64,000 nt of DNA from an uncultured Bacteroidales bacterium (GTDB lineage: Bacteria > Bacteroidota > Bacteroidia > Bacteroidales > Paludibacteraceae). Shown here in pieces: positions 45,184 to 54,927 of this stretch. Position numbers and translations under genes: made by a program. The notes under the pieces are model-generated. The model was not told the DNA's origin, made no database searches, and worked only from the letters and a program-made list of their open reading frames with translations. The DNA lies in the NCBI GenBank assembly GCA_902779705.1, contig CACZCR010000005.1, positions 1 through 64,000 on the forward strand, in the 5' to 3' direction. Position 1 is the stretch's first letter, and each line of letters starts with the position of its first letter.

Positions 45184-46379
45184 TATTGTTTTCTAGGATC
45201 GTATTCGGTCGGAATCCATGGGTCGTCATGGTCGTTGTACATCTCGATATCCGAGATACCGATACCCGGAATTCCGCGCGGGGTAACAGACCACTCATAG
45301 CCGGTCAACTTGTTGCTGGCCAAAGTAGATGCTTTGTCCAGATACCAGCCGAGGATACCCGTCACTGAACCGGTCCAGTTAGGACAGTCGGTCACACCGT
45401 GACGATCAGCACCGGGCAGATAGAAGTGGGCAAACTTGCTATACTCGGACGACGAACACATGATCTTGTTGCTCATGTTGTCCTGAAGCACACGCGATTG
45501 CGGGTAACCGATGTTATCGGTCGTAGGCGCAAACACGTTAGCATTAGACGAACTATCCGGATGCAATGTGTCACACTTAGCCAGCGTACCGTTGTTGTCA
45601 AACTCACCGGTGAAGTGTACATTACGGATGATGATCAAACGGCCGTCAGCCTTGCGAACAGCATCCATTCCAGCCTCTGTTAAAGCAGGCTTAAGATCGA
45701 TGTCGCGGTAGAGGTCCGACAAGGTATACTCGTCGTACTTCAACTGACTGCGATCAGGCTTGCCGATCAAATGTGTTGCACGGCGGAATACTGAAGCCTG
45801 AATACGTCCCGGACACCAACCCACTTTCTGGTTAGCATTCATCGCGTAGATATTGTTGTTATACGACGGGATACAAAGTTGCGGCTGGTTAGCATAGCGT
45901 CCTACAGCCAAACCGTTACAACGGATAATGATCTCCTGACCCATCTGGTACAAACCATGGCTCGAACCCAGATCAACCGATATACGCAGGTTCTGTTGAA
46001 CACCGTTGACAACCTCCTGAATGACCATCGCCTTGTAGAAGTTGCCGGAATAGTCATCCGTAGTGATACGTCCGCGGATATAAACACCGGGGCCGTTGGT
46101 CGGGATCGTGTCCACCGAGTAGAGATACAACTCGTGGGTAGCATCATACGAACGCTCACGGTATGGGCAAGTATCGCTGGCGAAGTTGCCCTGCTCGGTC
46201 ATAAACTGGTCCAGAAAATCATTCAGGTGATAAATCTGGCCGTCAGAGGTCAATTCAGCCACCTGATCCTCGGTGAAGAATACATCTTCCTCAGTGAGCG
46301 CGCGAGGTTCACAAGAACCCAAAGCTATCAGTACAACTGTACAAAGTACAAAGTACAACGTATTTTTAATTGTCTTCAT
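45183..46379 (-). CDS. DUF5689 lipoprotein, partner of TonB receptor
   Basis: 398 residues. Lipobox IALGSC (C23) in a signal peptide that is itself encoded by a tandem heptamer (46331-46359). The body has the DUF5689 pattern: GVYIRGRITTDDYSGNFYKAMVIQE, LGSSHGLYQMGQEIIIRCNGLAVG, then several Cys. These lipoproteins with OB-like domains follow TonB receptors of a fixed subfamily in many Bacteroidetes, and the same is true here: the receptor gene ends 5 bp upstream. Ligand unknown. Confidence 0.8.
   Translation of the reverse strand: MKTIKNTLYFVLCTVVLIALGSCEPRALTEEDVFFTEDQVAELTSDGQIYHLNDFLDQFMTEQGNFASDTCPYRERSYDATHELYLYSVDTIPTNGPGVYIRGRITTDDYSGNFYKAMVIQEVVNGVQQNLRISVDLGSSHGLYQMGQEIIIRCNGLAVGRYANQPQLCIPSYNNNIYAMNANQKVGWCPGRIQASVFRRATHLIGKPDRSQLKYDEYTLSDLYRDIDLKPALTEAGMDAVRKADGRLIIIRNVHFTGEFDNNGTLAKCDTLHPDSSSNANVFAPTTDNIGYPQSRVLQDNMSNKIMCSSSEYSKFAHFYLPGADRHGVTDCPNWTGSVTGILGWYLDKASTLASNKLTGYEWSVTPRGIPGIGISDIEMYNDHDDPWIPTEYDPRKQ
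46331..46359. repeat. Tandem TTGTACT repeat encoding a signal peptide
   Basis: Units of GTACAAA/GTACAAC (plus strand) lie in frame in the signal-peptide region of the DUF5689 lipoprotein and encode LYFVLCTVV. Confidence 0.9.
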
Positions 46380-46384
46380 GCTGC

Positions 46385-49300
46385 TTAGAATTTATATGTT
46401 ACACTTAGGAAGAAGTTCGCACCCCAAGCATAGTAGTACTTAGACGGGTATTTCCATGCGTTGGCTGTGATCACCGAGTTCTCGTAGTCTTTCTGGCCTT
46501 GGCGTACGGCGCGCGGCAGACGAGCCTGCTGGTAGCCTCCGGTCTTGAAATGCGTATTGTTGGTCAGGTTGGTAACGCTCAAGTTGATCGATACCGACTG
46601 ACGATTCTTTAGGTAAATGAGCTTACCGATCGATGCGTCGATCAAGAAGCGGTTCAGCGGGTTGGTAGCCACCAGACTCTCCTGCATGGTCATCAGGTTG
46701 TACGGGTATTTCAATACCGGTACACCATTGGCATCCAGTACAGCATTCTCATAAACGGCCATCTGTGTCTCCGGATCGATAGATACACGTAGCGCCTGAC
46801 CGTCGGTGGTCTCGATGGCGTTAGCATAGCTGTCGCCGAACCAACCATTTACATTGGTACCATCGGTACGCTCACCGGTATACAAACCTTGCATACGGCG
46901 ACTAGGAGCTACCGACAGGTAGTTCCAGTCGTGGTAGCTAACGGTCACATCGGCAAACCACATTTTCGGGTGGAAGAACGAAAGCTTCAAGCTGGCGTTA
47001 GCTTGCGGACCGGTAGCCAGTTTCAGACCATTGAGTAGCACTTTATCACGTGTCTCGTAGATCAACTCTTTGGTCACCATGTTCTGTGTCATAGGCATTC
47101 CGTTCTCGGCCGAACTTACTGCCATAGCATCGCTTGTATAACGATAGTCGCCTACCGAAGCTGCTCCGGTCAAGGTGAAGTAGGTACCCAACTTAACTGC
47201 GATGGCAGCCTCGATACCCATATAACGCTTGTCAATACCGGTCAGTGCCTGGTTAACGAACGTACGTGACTCGTCATCATAGTAGCCGTTCAGCTCAGTG
47301 CCGTTCCAAGACTGGGTAAAGAATCCTGTTACACGACCGCGAACGATCGGATAGTTGAACTCATAGGTCAAGTCAGCCGATGCCACTTTCTCGCTCGAGC
47401 TATAGAACTCTGCAATCGTACGGGCCGTATCGTGTACATAGATATTGTCCACTACGCGTCCGTGTACGCGTTGCGAAATATATGCATCGCGCGCATAAGG
47501 AGCACTGGTCATTGCCATAGCGTTGAGTTTGACACGGTTACGACCGTTGATCTTATAGGTAGCACCGAACTTAATAGCCGGGTCTACGAAATGGTGTGTT
47601 CTGTCATAATAGGTCGACTTGGGCGAAGAGTATTGGTCGGTGTCATCGCCCAGGTACTTCCACATAGTACCACGTCGGTAGGCGAGGGTAGCCAAGTAAG
47701 CTTGACGACCGTTGAACATACGACTCGTACGTTGCATCGAGTTGTACTCTAACGACAGACCGTAGTACAGATCCACCTCGTGGAAGGTCCACTCGTTCTG
47801 GAACCAAGCCTTCAAGTGGTTCATATTGATACGATAGTCATAGCCGAAGCGATCGCCTTGACGGATCACTCTATTAGGATGATACAGGTCGTTCTGTACG
47901 ATTTGTGCGATGTACTCCTGGGTGAAACCGGTGTTGGATGCCAACTCCTTGATGTCGCGTTCAGCAAATGCATCGATATCAATCCACTGGTTAGCGCCCA
48001 GCAAGTCGTCCATCGTCTTGTAGTGGATGCCTTGCGACACCTTAGCCTCCAGAGCAGCAGTCATCTTAAGATGATCATACTTGGTGTTCTGGTAGTTGAT
48101 CGTTGCCATGCTCTCTTGGATATCGTTGTGACGACGCTCTACAAAATAGCGTGCCGGCGCATTCGGATCATTGGCGTTGTTAGCATAGTTGGCTGCATAC
48201 AAGTTATCCCAATTGATCTGCGTAGTGGTATTGTCACGGTTCTTCCACAGATTAACTAAGTTGTTGTATTGTGCAGGATCAATCGACGGACCAATCAGGT
48301 AGCCGTCGTCTGCAATAACACCCGTACCCAGCGATTTGCCATTCATGTCCTCGCCGATAAACAAGCCCCATGGATAATGAGCGCCGTTCTCGTCAAATAG
48401 CTGTCCGGCAGAGGTCTCGTTGTTCGGGTTGGCAATCTGACCGTCCCAGTAGAAAGAGGGCAGGTTACGATAGTAGTCCGGACGCGGATCTGGAGCGTTG
48501 TAGAAGTTGACCGCCGAGTTCGAATACATCGAGTAGTGGTAGCCCAAAGCGAACTTCATCTTCTGATGCTCGTCGATCTTGAGATCGAACGCAGCGATAA
48601 AGGTCGGGTCAAAGGACTTGACAATACGCGAGTTACGTACCTTGCCGTCCTGATAGCCCCAATACGGGTTGTAGTTGATCGAACCGGTCAAGTCATATAC
48701 CTCTTGCGTCACGGCTGCATTCTGACCACGCTCTGTAGGAGCACCGAACGTCAAGAAACGCAGTCTGTTACCGTTACTCCATGCTTTCTCTGCCGATACA
48801 AAGTAACCCAGTGAATAGTACTTGATACCCTCGCCAATGATACCTTTGTTGTCCACATACGGAGAGAAACGGTAAGCCAATTGGGCGATCACCGACCATC
48901 CGTTAGCCATCGTTCCCGATGCGTAGGTGGCGTTGACACGTGCTTTGTAGTTACGGTTAGTACCGGCTACACCTACTTTCCATCCCTGTGCATAACGACT
49001 GGCACCCATCAGATAGTTGGTTGCTTGGCCCAGACCACCAAAGGTGAACGAGGTAGCCTCCATCGGATTGATGACATCTTTGTAGCGCGATGCATCATTC
49101 AATCCACCCATTGCCGAGTAGTTGAACTGACCACGCTCAGACGAGTTGAAAGGCAGACCTTCAATGTAGTACGTCTCTGCTGTCGAAGCATAGCCACGGT
49201 TACGATAGCGGGCGGTGGACCATGCGAAGGAAGTCGTTGAGTTGAAAACATCAGTAGTCGCAGACGAAGCCGACGCTTGAGACTGTGAACGTCCCTCGTC

Positions 49301-49666
49301 GTCATTCATCTCCTCCTCGGTCAAATTGAGCAGGATCTCGTCTTGAGTCTGCTTGGCGATATCCGGTGCCAACTGGATAGCAGGCATCTCTACCGTCTTG
49401 TTCTCCTCAAGCAGTACGAGCTCAATAGTGCCGACGTAACCCTCTGCCTCAACGATCACTTCTTCGTCGGTAGCATCCAGATAAAGCAACTGGAACTCAC
49501 CTTCTGCATTGGTGGTTGTCGCAACGTTTTGATTGCCTAGCAGCACAGTGGCACCTACTACAGGTGTATTGGTACCGGCGTCTACTACCTTGCCTCGCAA
49601 CGTTGTTTGAGCGAATGCCGATACACATAGCATTAAGCTCAAGAGCATTGTTAGAAGTTTGTTCAT
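46385..49666 (-). CDS. TonB-dependent receptor (DUF5689-associated type)
   Basis: 1093 residues, signal peptide ending LCVSAFAQ, then a carboxypeptidase-like domain (LRGKVVDAGTNTPVVGATVLLGNQNVATTTNAEG), a short acidic stretch with several Ser (about 130-150), a plug (about 150-260) and a large barrel ending YAWGANFFLSVTYKF with C-terminal Phe. It lacks a separate SusD partner; instead a DUF5689 lipoprotein follows. Receptor type and ligand are unknown. The gap to asnS upstream is only 35 bp. Confidence 0.88.
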   Translation of the reverse strand: MNKLLTMLLSLMLCVSAFAQTTLRGKVVDAGTNTPVVGATVLLGNQNVATTTNAEGEFQLLYLDATDEEVIVEAEGYVGTIELVLLEENKTVEMPAIQLAPDIAKQTQDEILLNLTEEEMNDDEGRSQSQASASSATTDVFNSTTSFAWSTARYRNRGYASTAETYYIEGLPFNSSERGQFNYSAMGGLNDASRYKDVINPMEATSFTFGGLGQATNYLMGASRYAQGWKVGVAGTNRNYKARVNATYASGTMANGWSVIAQLAYRFSPYVDNKGIIGEGIKYYSLGYFVSAEKAWSNGNRLRFLTFGAPTERGQNAAVTQEVYDLTGSINYNPYWGYQDGKVRNSRIVKSFDPTFIAAFDLKIDEHQKMKFALGYHYSMYSNSAVNFYNAPDPRPDYYRNLPSFYWDGQIANPNNETSAGQLFDENGAHYPWGLFIGEDMNGKSLGTGVIADDGYLIGPSIDPAQYNNLVNLWKNRDNTTTQINWDNLYAANYANNANDPNAPARYFVERRHNDIQESMATINYQNTKYDHLKMTAALEAKVSQGIHYKTMDDLLGANQWIDIDAFAERDIKELASNTGFTQEYIAQIVQNDLYHPNRVIRQGDRFGYDYRINMNHLKAWFQNEWTFHEVDLYYGLSLEYNSMQRTSRMFNGRQAYLATLAYRRGTMWKYLGDDTDQYSSPKSTYYDRTHHFVDPAIKFGATYKINGRNRVKLNAMAMTSAPYARDAYISQRVHGRVVDNIYVHDTARTIAEFYSSSEKVASADLTYEFNYPIVRGRVTGFFTQSWNGTELNGYYDDESRTFVNQALTGIDKRYMGIEAAIAVKLGTYFTLTGAASVGDYRYTSDAMAVSSAENGMPMTQNMVTKELIYETRDKVLLNGLKLATGPQANASLKLSFFHPKMWFADVTVSYHDWNYLSVAPSRRMQGLYTGERTDGTNVNGWFGDSYANAIETTDGQALRVSIDPETQMAVYENAVLDANGVPVLKYPYNLMTMQESLVATNPLNRFLIDASIGKLIYLKNRQSVSINLSVTNLTNNTHFKTGGYQQARLPRAVRQGQKDYENSVITANAWKYPSKYYYAWGANFFLSVTYKF

Positions 49667-49701
49667 AAAACAGGTATTAAATTGATTAATATATTGTCGC
49701 G

Positions 49702-51099
49702 TTAAAACTCTGCGTTCTTCGGTGTACGCGGGAACGGAATGACATCGCGGATATTTTGCATGCCCGTTACAAAGAGCATCAGACGCTCAAATCCCAGACC
49801 GAAACCTGCGTGCGGAGCGCTGCCGAAACGGCGAGTGTCCAGATACCACCACATGTCCTTCATAGGGATATTGCGGCGTTCGATCTCTGCGTTGAGCAAG
49901 TCCAGACTCTCTTCGCGTACCGAGCCACCGATGATCTCACCTATCTGCGGGAACAGCACATCAGTACCTTGTACCGTCTTGCCGTCCTCGTTGATCTTCA
50001 TATAGAACGCCTTGATATCCTTCGGATAGTCGGTCATGATCACCGGCTTCTTAAAGTGCTCCTCTACCAGATAACGCTCGTGCTCCGAACTCAAGTCATC
50101 GCCCCAGTTGCATGGGAACTCAAACTTCTTACCCTTCTTGATAGCCTCCTGCAGGATGTTGATACCTTCGGTATAGGGTAGGCGCACAAAGTCCGTATCG
50201 ATGACACTCTTCAGGCGCTCGATCAGTCCCTTGTCCACAAACTGGTTCAAGAACTCCAGGTCGTCCATACAGTTGTCCAACGCCCAGCGAACGCAATACT
50301 TGATAAAATCTTCTTCCAGATCCATCAACTCGTCCTTTTGGATAAACGCCACTTCCGGCTCAATCATCCAGAACTCTGCCAAGTGGCGAGGCGTGTTGCT
50401 GTTCTCTGCACGGAAAGTAGGACCAAACGTATAGATCTTACCCAGCGCCATCGCACCAAGCTCACCTTCCAACTGGCCACTTACCGTCAGCGCTGCCTGC
50501 TTGCCGAAGAAATCGTCGCTATAGTCGATCTGACCATCCTCGTTTTTCTTCAGATTATACAGGTTCTTGGTCGTCACTTGAAACATCTGGCCTGCACCTT
50601 CACAGTCACTCGCTGTGATCAGAGGTGTGTGGAAATAGAAATAGCCGTGCTCGTGAAAATAGGTGTGGATGGCCATCGCCATATTGTGACGTATACGCAG
50701 TACAGCGCCAAACGTGTTCGTTCTTGGACGTAGATGCGCTACTGTACGCAGAAACTCCATACTCAATCCTTTCTTCTGCAGCGGATACTTCTCAGGATCG
50801 GCTGTGCCGTATACCTCCAGTTCCGTCAATTGGATCTCTACCGTTTGTCCGGCACCTTGGCTCTCAACCAACGTTCCTGTTGCGGATATACAAGCACCGG
50901 TCGTCACCGGCTTAAGCAGCTCCTCGTCAAACGTCTGCAGATCAACCACTATCTGAATGTTCTTGATGGTCGAACCGTCGTTGAGCGCGATAAAGCTGAC
51001 ATTCTTGTTGCCTCTTCGGCTACGTACCCAACCACGAACATTGATCGGCTGACCAAAGTTGGTGCATTTGAGTGCGTCTTTTACTTCTGTTCTTTGCAT
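49702..51099 (-). CDS. asnS: Asparagine--tRNA ligase
   Basis: 465 residues, class IIb synthetase. N-terminal OB anticodon domain ([25 protein letters not shown]), motif 1 ([19 protein letters not shown]), motif 2 ([21 protein letters not shown]) and motif 3 ([27 protein letters not shown]). Asn specificity is consistent with [11 protein letters not shown]. All motifs are complete and length is normal. A G/C-rich palindromic element and a short AT repeat lie between it and dnaB. Confidence 0.97.
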   Translation of the reverse strand: MQRTEVKDALKCTNFGQPINVRGWVRSRRGNKNVSFIALNDGSTIKNIQIVVDLQTFDEELLKPVTTGACISATGTLVESQGAGQTVEIQLTELEVYGTADPEKYPLQKKGLSMEFLRTVAHLRPRTNTFGAVLRIRHNMAMAIHTYFHEHGYFYFHTPLITASDCEGAGQMFQVTTKNLYNLKKNEDGQIDYSDDFFGKQAALTVSGQLEGELGAMALGKIYTFGPTFRAENSNTPRHLAEFWMIEPEVAFIQKDELMDLEEDFIKYCVRWALDNCMDDLEFLNQFVDKGLIERLKSVIDTDFVRLPYTEGINILQEAIKKGKKFEFPCNWGDDLSSEHERYLVEEHFKKPVIMTDYPKDIKAFYMKINEDGKTVQGTDVLFPQIGEIIGGSVREESLDLLNAEIERRNIPMKDMWWYLDTRRFGSAPHAGFGLGFERLMLFVTGMQNIRDVIPFPRTPKNAEF

Positions 51100-51133
51100 T
51101 ATCTATATTATTTAATCTATATTCACTCTATAT

Positions 51134-51160
51134 CTCCCCCTTTGAGAGGGGGGTGGGGGG
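51134..51160. repeat. G/C-run palindromic (REP-like) element
   Basis: CTCCCCC (51134-51140), TTT, GAGAGGGGGG, T, GGGGGG. CCCCC/GGGGG can form a hairpin with a 7-nt loop. Elements of this composition are scattered in intergenic regions of many Bacteroidetes; only one copy is in this window. Confidence 0.75.
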
Positions 51161-51165
51161 TGTCC

Positions 51166-52698
51166 CTAAAATGGAACTTCATCCCTATTCAACTGTGCCC
51201 CGTCTTCGTTCATGTTATTCATGCGCGAGGAGATCGATATACTGTTGTTCGGTGTATCCACCTCTGTTGCCGGGAAATCATCTTCGTACGCCTCGTTCTC
51301 GTTCTGGAACTTAGCATACTTGCTCCTAAAGCGCAGCCAGATAGAGTCTGTGGCACCGTTACGGTGCTTGGCTACTACTATCTGTCCCAGTCCACGCAAG
51401 TCTTTACCCGTCTTCTCGTCGCTATACAAGTGATAGTACTCCGGACGGTGGATAAAGCAAACCATGTCGGCATCCTGCTCAATCGCTCCGGACTCACGCA
51501 AATCGCTCAACTGAGGCGTCTTGCCCTCCACACCTGTACGGCTTTCAACGCCACGGTTCAACTGCGACAGCGCAATAATAGGTATATCCAACTCCTTGGC
51601 TAAGCCCTTCAAGTTACGCGAGATGATAGACACCTCCTGCTCACGCGAACCAAACTGCATGCCTTGTGCGTTCATCAGCTGCAGGTAGTCAATGATGATC
51701 AACTCTATATTATGCTCACGTTTGAGCTTGCGCGCCTTAGATCGCAACTCAAATACCGACAACGAAGGTGTATCGTCGATATAGAGTGGGGCATTATACA
51801 ACTCATTGATCTTCATATCCAGTCGTCTGCGCTCCTCTTTGGTCAACTTGCCGGTCTTGATCTTATCACCCTCCAACTCGCATACGTTCATGATCAGACG
51901 GTTGACCAACTGGACATTCGACATCTCCAACGAGAACATCGCTACCGGTTTCTTATAGTTGACAGCTATATTCTTGGCCATCGATAGCACAAAAGCCGTC
52001 TTACCCATAGCCGGACGGGCTGCGATGATCACCAGGTCGGAGTTCTGCCAGCCCGAAGTGATCTTGTCCAATGCCGTAAAACCGGACGGCACACCGGATA
52101 TATTACCCTCGTTCAACGAGGCGCGGTCGATACGCTGCAACGCTTCCTGAATGACCGGATCAATCTGGGTCACATCGCGTTTCTGAGAGCGCTCGGATAT
52201 CTCAAACACACCGGCTTCGGCTTGTCCTAACAGTTCATCTATATCGTTGGTCTCGTCATACGCAGCCTCTTCTATCTGGGCCGCCATGGCTATCAGATCG
52301 CGGGCAGTAGCTTTCTGTGCTACGATCTGTGCATGATAGCGCAAGTGGGCCGTCGAAGCCACACGACGCGTCAACTCGCTCAGATAGATCACTCCTCCGG
52401 CTTCCTCCAAGGTGCCCAGGCTCTTGAGCTTCTCGGCTACCGACAAAGCGTCGATAGGTTGCTCTTTTGCAGCCAAAGCGCGAACAGCCTCAAAAATGAG
52501 ACGGTTCTGATCCTTATAGAACGACTCCGGACGAAGCAAGTCAGCCACGGTCGTATAAGCCTCTTTCTCTATCATCAACGCACCAAGCACCGAGTCTTCC
52601 AACTCGATGGCTTGTGGGGGGAGTTTGCCCAAATCGTTGGCTCCCACCTTGATGACCGTTGTCGTGTTCTTCCGTTTTTTATTCTTTATTTCCGCCAT
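51166..52698 (-). CDS. dnaB: Replicative DNA helicase DnaB
   Basis: 510 residues. N-terminal domain at about 28-130 (LEDSVLGALMIEKEAY) and RecA-like helicase domain with Walker A ARPAMGKTA at 227-235, and LIIIDYLQLM as Walker B. RESGAIEQDADMVCFIHRPEYY is typical. Hexameric helicase at the replication fork. The basic N-terminal extension is short and no intein is present. The start overlaps the meaB stop by 20 bp. Confidence 0.97.
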   Translation of the reverse strand: MAEIKNKKRKNTTTVIKVGANDLGKLPPQAIELEDSVLGALMIEKEAYTTVADLLRPESFYKDQNRLIFEAVRALAAKEQPIDALSVAEKLKSLGTLEEAGGVIYLSELTRRVASTAHLRYHAQIVAQKATARDLIAMAAQIEEAAYDETNDIDELLGQAEAGVFEISERSQKRDVTQIDPVIQEALQRIDRASLNEGNISGVPSGFTALDKITSGWQNSDLVIIAARPAMGKTAFVLSMAKNIAVNYKKPVAMFSLEMSNVQLVNRLIMNVCELEGDKIKTGKLTKEERRRLDMKINELYNAPLYIDDTPSLSVFELRSKARKLKREHNIELIIIDYLQLMNAQGMQFGSREQEVSIISRNLKGLAKELDIPIIALSQLNRGVESRTGVEGKTPQLSDLRESGAIEQDADMVCFIHRPEYYHLYSDEKTGKDLRGLGQIVVAKHRNGATDSIWLRFRSKYAKFQNENEAYEDDFPATEVDTPNNSISISSRMNNMNEDGAQLNRDEVPF

Positions 52699-53773
52699 AA
52701 TAGCTTAGTAAGTTGTGCGCAGCTATAAAACTGCTTATTTCGTTATTCAGCACCTGTTTCTCGGCTGCTACAATCCTCGGCTCCATCTCCTCGTTCTTAT
52801 AGAATCCGTCCAACAAGGCCTGATTGATGGTCTCGTACATCCAGTACTTGGCTTGTCTGGTGCGTTGGGCCTCAAAGAAGCCGTTTTTCTTCGTGAACGC
52901 GATATATGCCTCTACGTTCTTCCACACCTCCAATACACCCGAATGGTCTATGGATGAGCAACATAGCGCTTCCGGCTTCCAGCCCGACTCAGGGGGGGGA
53001 AACAGCGCCAGGGCGTTCTTGAAGCTTACGCGTGCGGCGCGTGCGCGTTCAATATTATTACCGTCACACTTGTTGATGGCGATGCCGTCCGCCATCTCCA
53101 TAATGCCGCGCTTGATACCTTGCAGCTCATCGCCTGTTCCGGTCACTTGTAGCAGCAGAAAATAGTCTACCATCGAGTGTGCAGCCGTCTCCGACTGTCC
53201 CACACCTACGGTTTCGACCATGATCGTGTCAAACCCTGCTGCTTCACACAGAACGATCGTCTCTCTGGTCTTTCTGGCTACACCGCCTAACGATCCTGCC
53301 GATGGGCTGGGGCGTATAAAGGCGTTGTTCTCAGTCGACAACTCGTTCATTCGAGTCTTGTCACCCAATATCGATCCTCGCGAACGTTCTGACGACGGAT
53401 CGATGGCCAATACGGCCAAACGTTTACCCATCTTACACAGCTCCGTTCCCAAGGCTTCGATAAAAGTCGATTTGCCGGCACCCGGAACACCGGTGATGCC
53501 CAGTCGTATCGAGTTGCCCGCATAGGGCAGACATTTCTCGATCACCTGCTGGGCGATTGCTTGATCAGACAGCAGGCTGCTCTCAACCAACGTCACTGCC
53601 TGACTCAAGATAGTCATATCACCCCGACGTATGCCCTCAAAGTACTCATCGGCCGTAAGAGTGGTCTTGCGGCGTCGGAAAGTCTGATAGGGATTCACCG
53701 AGGGTAGGTTAGCCACACCCTCATTCACCTTCAGGCCCTTGTATTGCGAGTCATTCTCAGGATGATGTTCCAT
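52679..53773 (-). CDS. meaB: Methylmalonyl-CoA mutase-associated GTPase MeaB
   Basis: 364 residues. GTPase chaperone that protects and repairs adenosylcobalamin in methylmalonyl-CoA mutase. P-loop GVPGAGKST at 95-103, LAVDPSS-like LAIDPSSERSRGSILGDKTRM, ETVGVGQSE and NKCDG (NKxD) are all present. This is a B12-dependent pathway component, and it fits the B12 uptake operon at 36909-41912. It starts 7 bp after the DUF1573 gene and overlaps dnaB. Confidence 0.94.
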   Translation of the reverse strand: MEHHPENDSQYKGLKVNEGVANLPSVNPYQTFRRRKTTLTADEYFEGIRRGDMTILSQAVTLVESSLLSDQAIAQQVIEKCLPYAGNSIRLGITGVPGAGKSTFIEALGTELCKMGKRLAVLAIDPSSERSRGSILGDKTRMNELSTENNAFIRPSPSAGSLGGVARKTRETIVLCEAAGFDTIMVETVGVGQSETAAHSMVDYFLLLQVTGTGDELQGIKRGIMEMADGIAINKCDGNNIERARAARVSFKNALALFPPPESGWKPEALCCSSIDHSGVLEVWKNVEAYIAFTKKNGFFEAQRTRQAKYWMYETINQALLDGFYKNEEMEPRIVAAEKQVLNNEISSFIAAHNLLSYYGGNKE

Positions 53774-53780
53774 ACGTTTG

Positions 53781-54881
53781 TTATTTGATGGTCCACTTGA
53801 TAGTGATCACAGTCTTCGAGTGTTGCGGATCGTTCGTATACACCGTCACTTGACGGCTGTACTGACCAGCTGCCAAAGCTTTGCCATTCTGATCCAAAGT
53901 GTTGAGCGAAACTGTAAACGTACCTTTCTTACCGCCGTTCACTTTCGTAGGTGAAGCACACTGCAGCGTCTTGGCATTCGCATTATAGATACGACGGATC
54001 ATCAGCGGATCGGCATTGTTGTTGCTGAAAGCTACATGTTTCTTGATGCCTTTCTTGCCTGTAGCCACTACGCCAAAATCAATCACAGTCGGCATTTGCA
54101 GCGCAGGAGCTGTCTGACGTTGCTGTGTAGTCAGCTGGCTGAAGTCTTCTACTACCTCGCCTTTCATCGTGATCTTATACTCGTTCGTACGAACGGTCTT
54201 GCCATTGATTACAACATATGCGCTAGACTCCTGAGGACCGTAGCTCTTGTTCAACTTCGAGTCATACACCAGCACAAACTTGCCTGTCTCATTCGGTTTA
54301 ACCTTGACCAGCGTTACATCGGCGTCAAAACCCTTGCTGCCGTCCAACAGCAGGCTTACGCTCACTTCTTCGTTGCTCTTATTAGCATACTCGATCTCGC
54401 GGCTGACGTTCTGATTTTTCTTGATCGTGCCGAAGTTCACGTTCTGTGTCTTCAGACTCAGCGCACCCATCTTAACCGGATAACTGTTAGGAGCCGGAGC
54501 TGCAGGCTTCGGAATAACTTCACCCTTGATATACAATTTCTTGGTAGGCTCCGAGGCGTTACTGGTCACCGTGATGGTCTTGCTGAAGTGACCCGGACGA
54601 CCGTTCGGGTTGTAGGTCACCGTTATTTCACCGGTCTCGCCCGGGTTGATCGGCTCCTTGGTATAACTCGGAGTCGTACATCCGCAGCTGGCGCGTACGT
54701 TACTCAGTACCAAAGCTGCCATACCTTCGTTCTTAAAGGTGAAAATGGTCGTCACACGACCGTCAGCCTCGTTGATCTTGCCGAAATCGTGTTCGGTCTT
54801 CTCAAATGTGATAACTGGCTGTTGAGCCATCATGGCTACTGCTACGAGAGCCATAGAGAGCGTTGCTAAAAACTTTTTCAT
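53781..54881 (-). CDS. DUF1573 protein
   Basis: 366 residues with signal peptide (MKKFLATLSMALVAVAMMAQQ). Three immunoglobulin-like domains of the DUF1573/ASPM-SPD-2 type: FEKTEHDFGKINEADGRVTTIFTFKN with the conserved ASCGCTTPSY; VNFGTIKKNQNVSREIEYAN; and IDFGVVATGKKGIKKHVAFSN. No membrane helix and no T9SS tail, so it is probably periplasmic. Function unknown. Located between rsh and meaB on the same strand. Confidence 0.85.
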   Translation of the reverse strand: MKKFLATLSMALVAVAMMAQQPVITFEKTEHDFGKINEADGRVTTIFTFKNEGMAALVLSNVRASCGCTTPSYTKEPINPGETGEITVTYNPNGRPGHFSKTITVTSNASEPTKKLYIKGEVIPKPAAPAPNSYPVKMGALSLKTQNVNFGTIKKNQNVSREIEYANKSNEEVSVSLLLDGSKGFDADVTLVKVKPNETGKFVLVYDSKLNKSYGPQESSAYVVINGKTVRTNEYKITMKGEVVEDFSQLTTQQRQTAPALQMPTVIDFGVVATGKKGIKKHVAFSNNNADPLMIRRIYNANAKTLQCASPTKVNGGKKGTFTVSLNTLDQNGKALAAGQYSRQVTVYTNDPQHSKTVITIKWTIK

Positions 54882-54927
54882 TGTTCTATGAAATTTTATT
54901 AATGTTTGTATTTTATAGTTTCTGGTT

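Noticed and set aside
50734..51603. Long frame over asnS/dnaB region containing SPPLRGGWG
   Set aside because: It is antisense to asnS and dnaB and runs through the C/G-run element; such peptides are a known false product of these elements.
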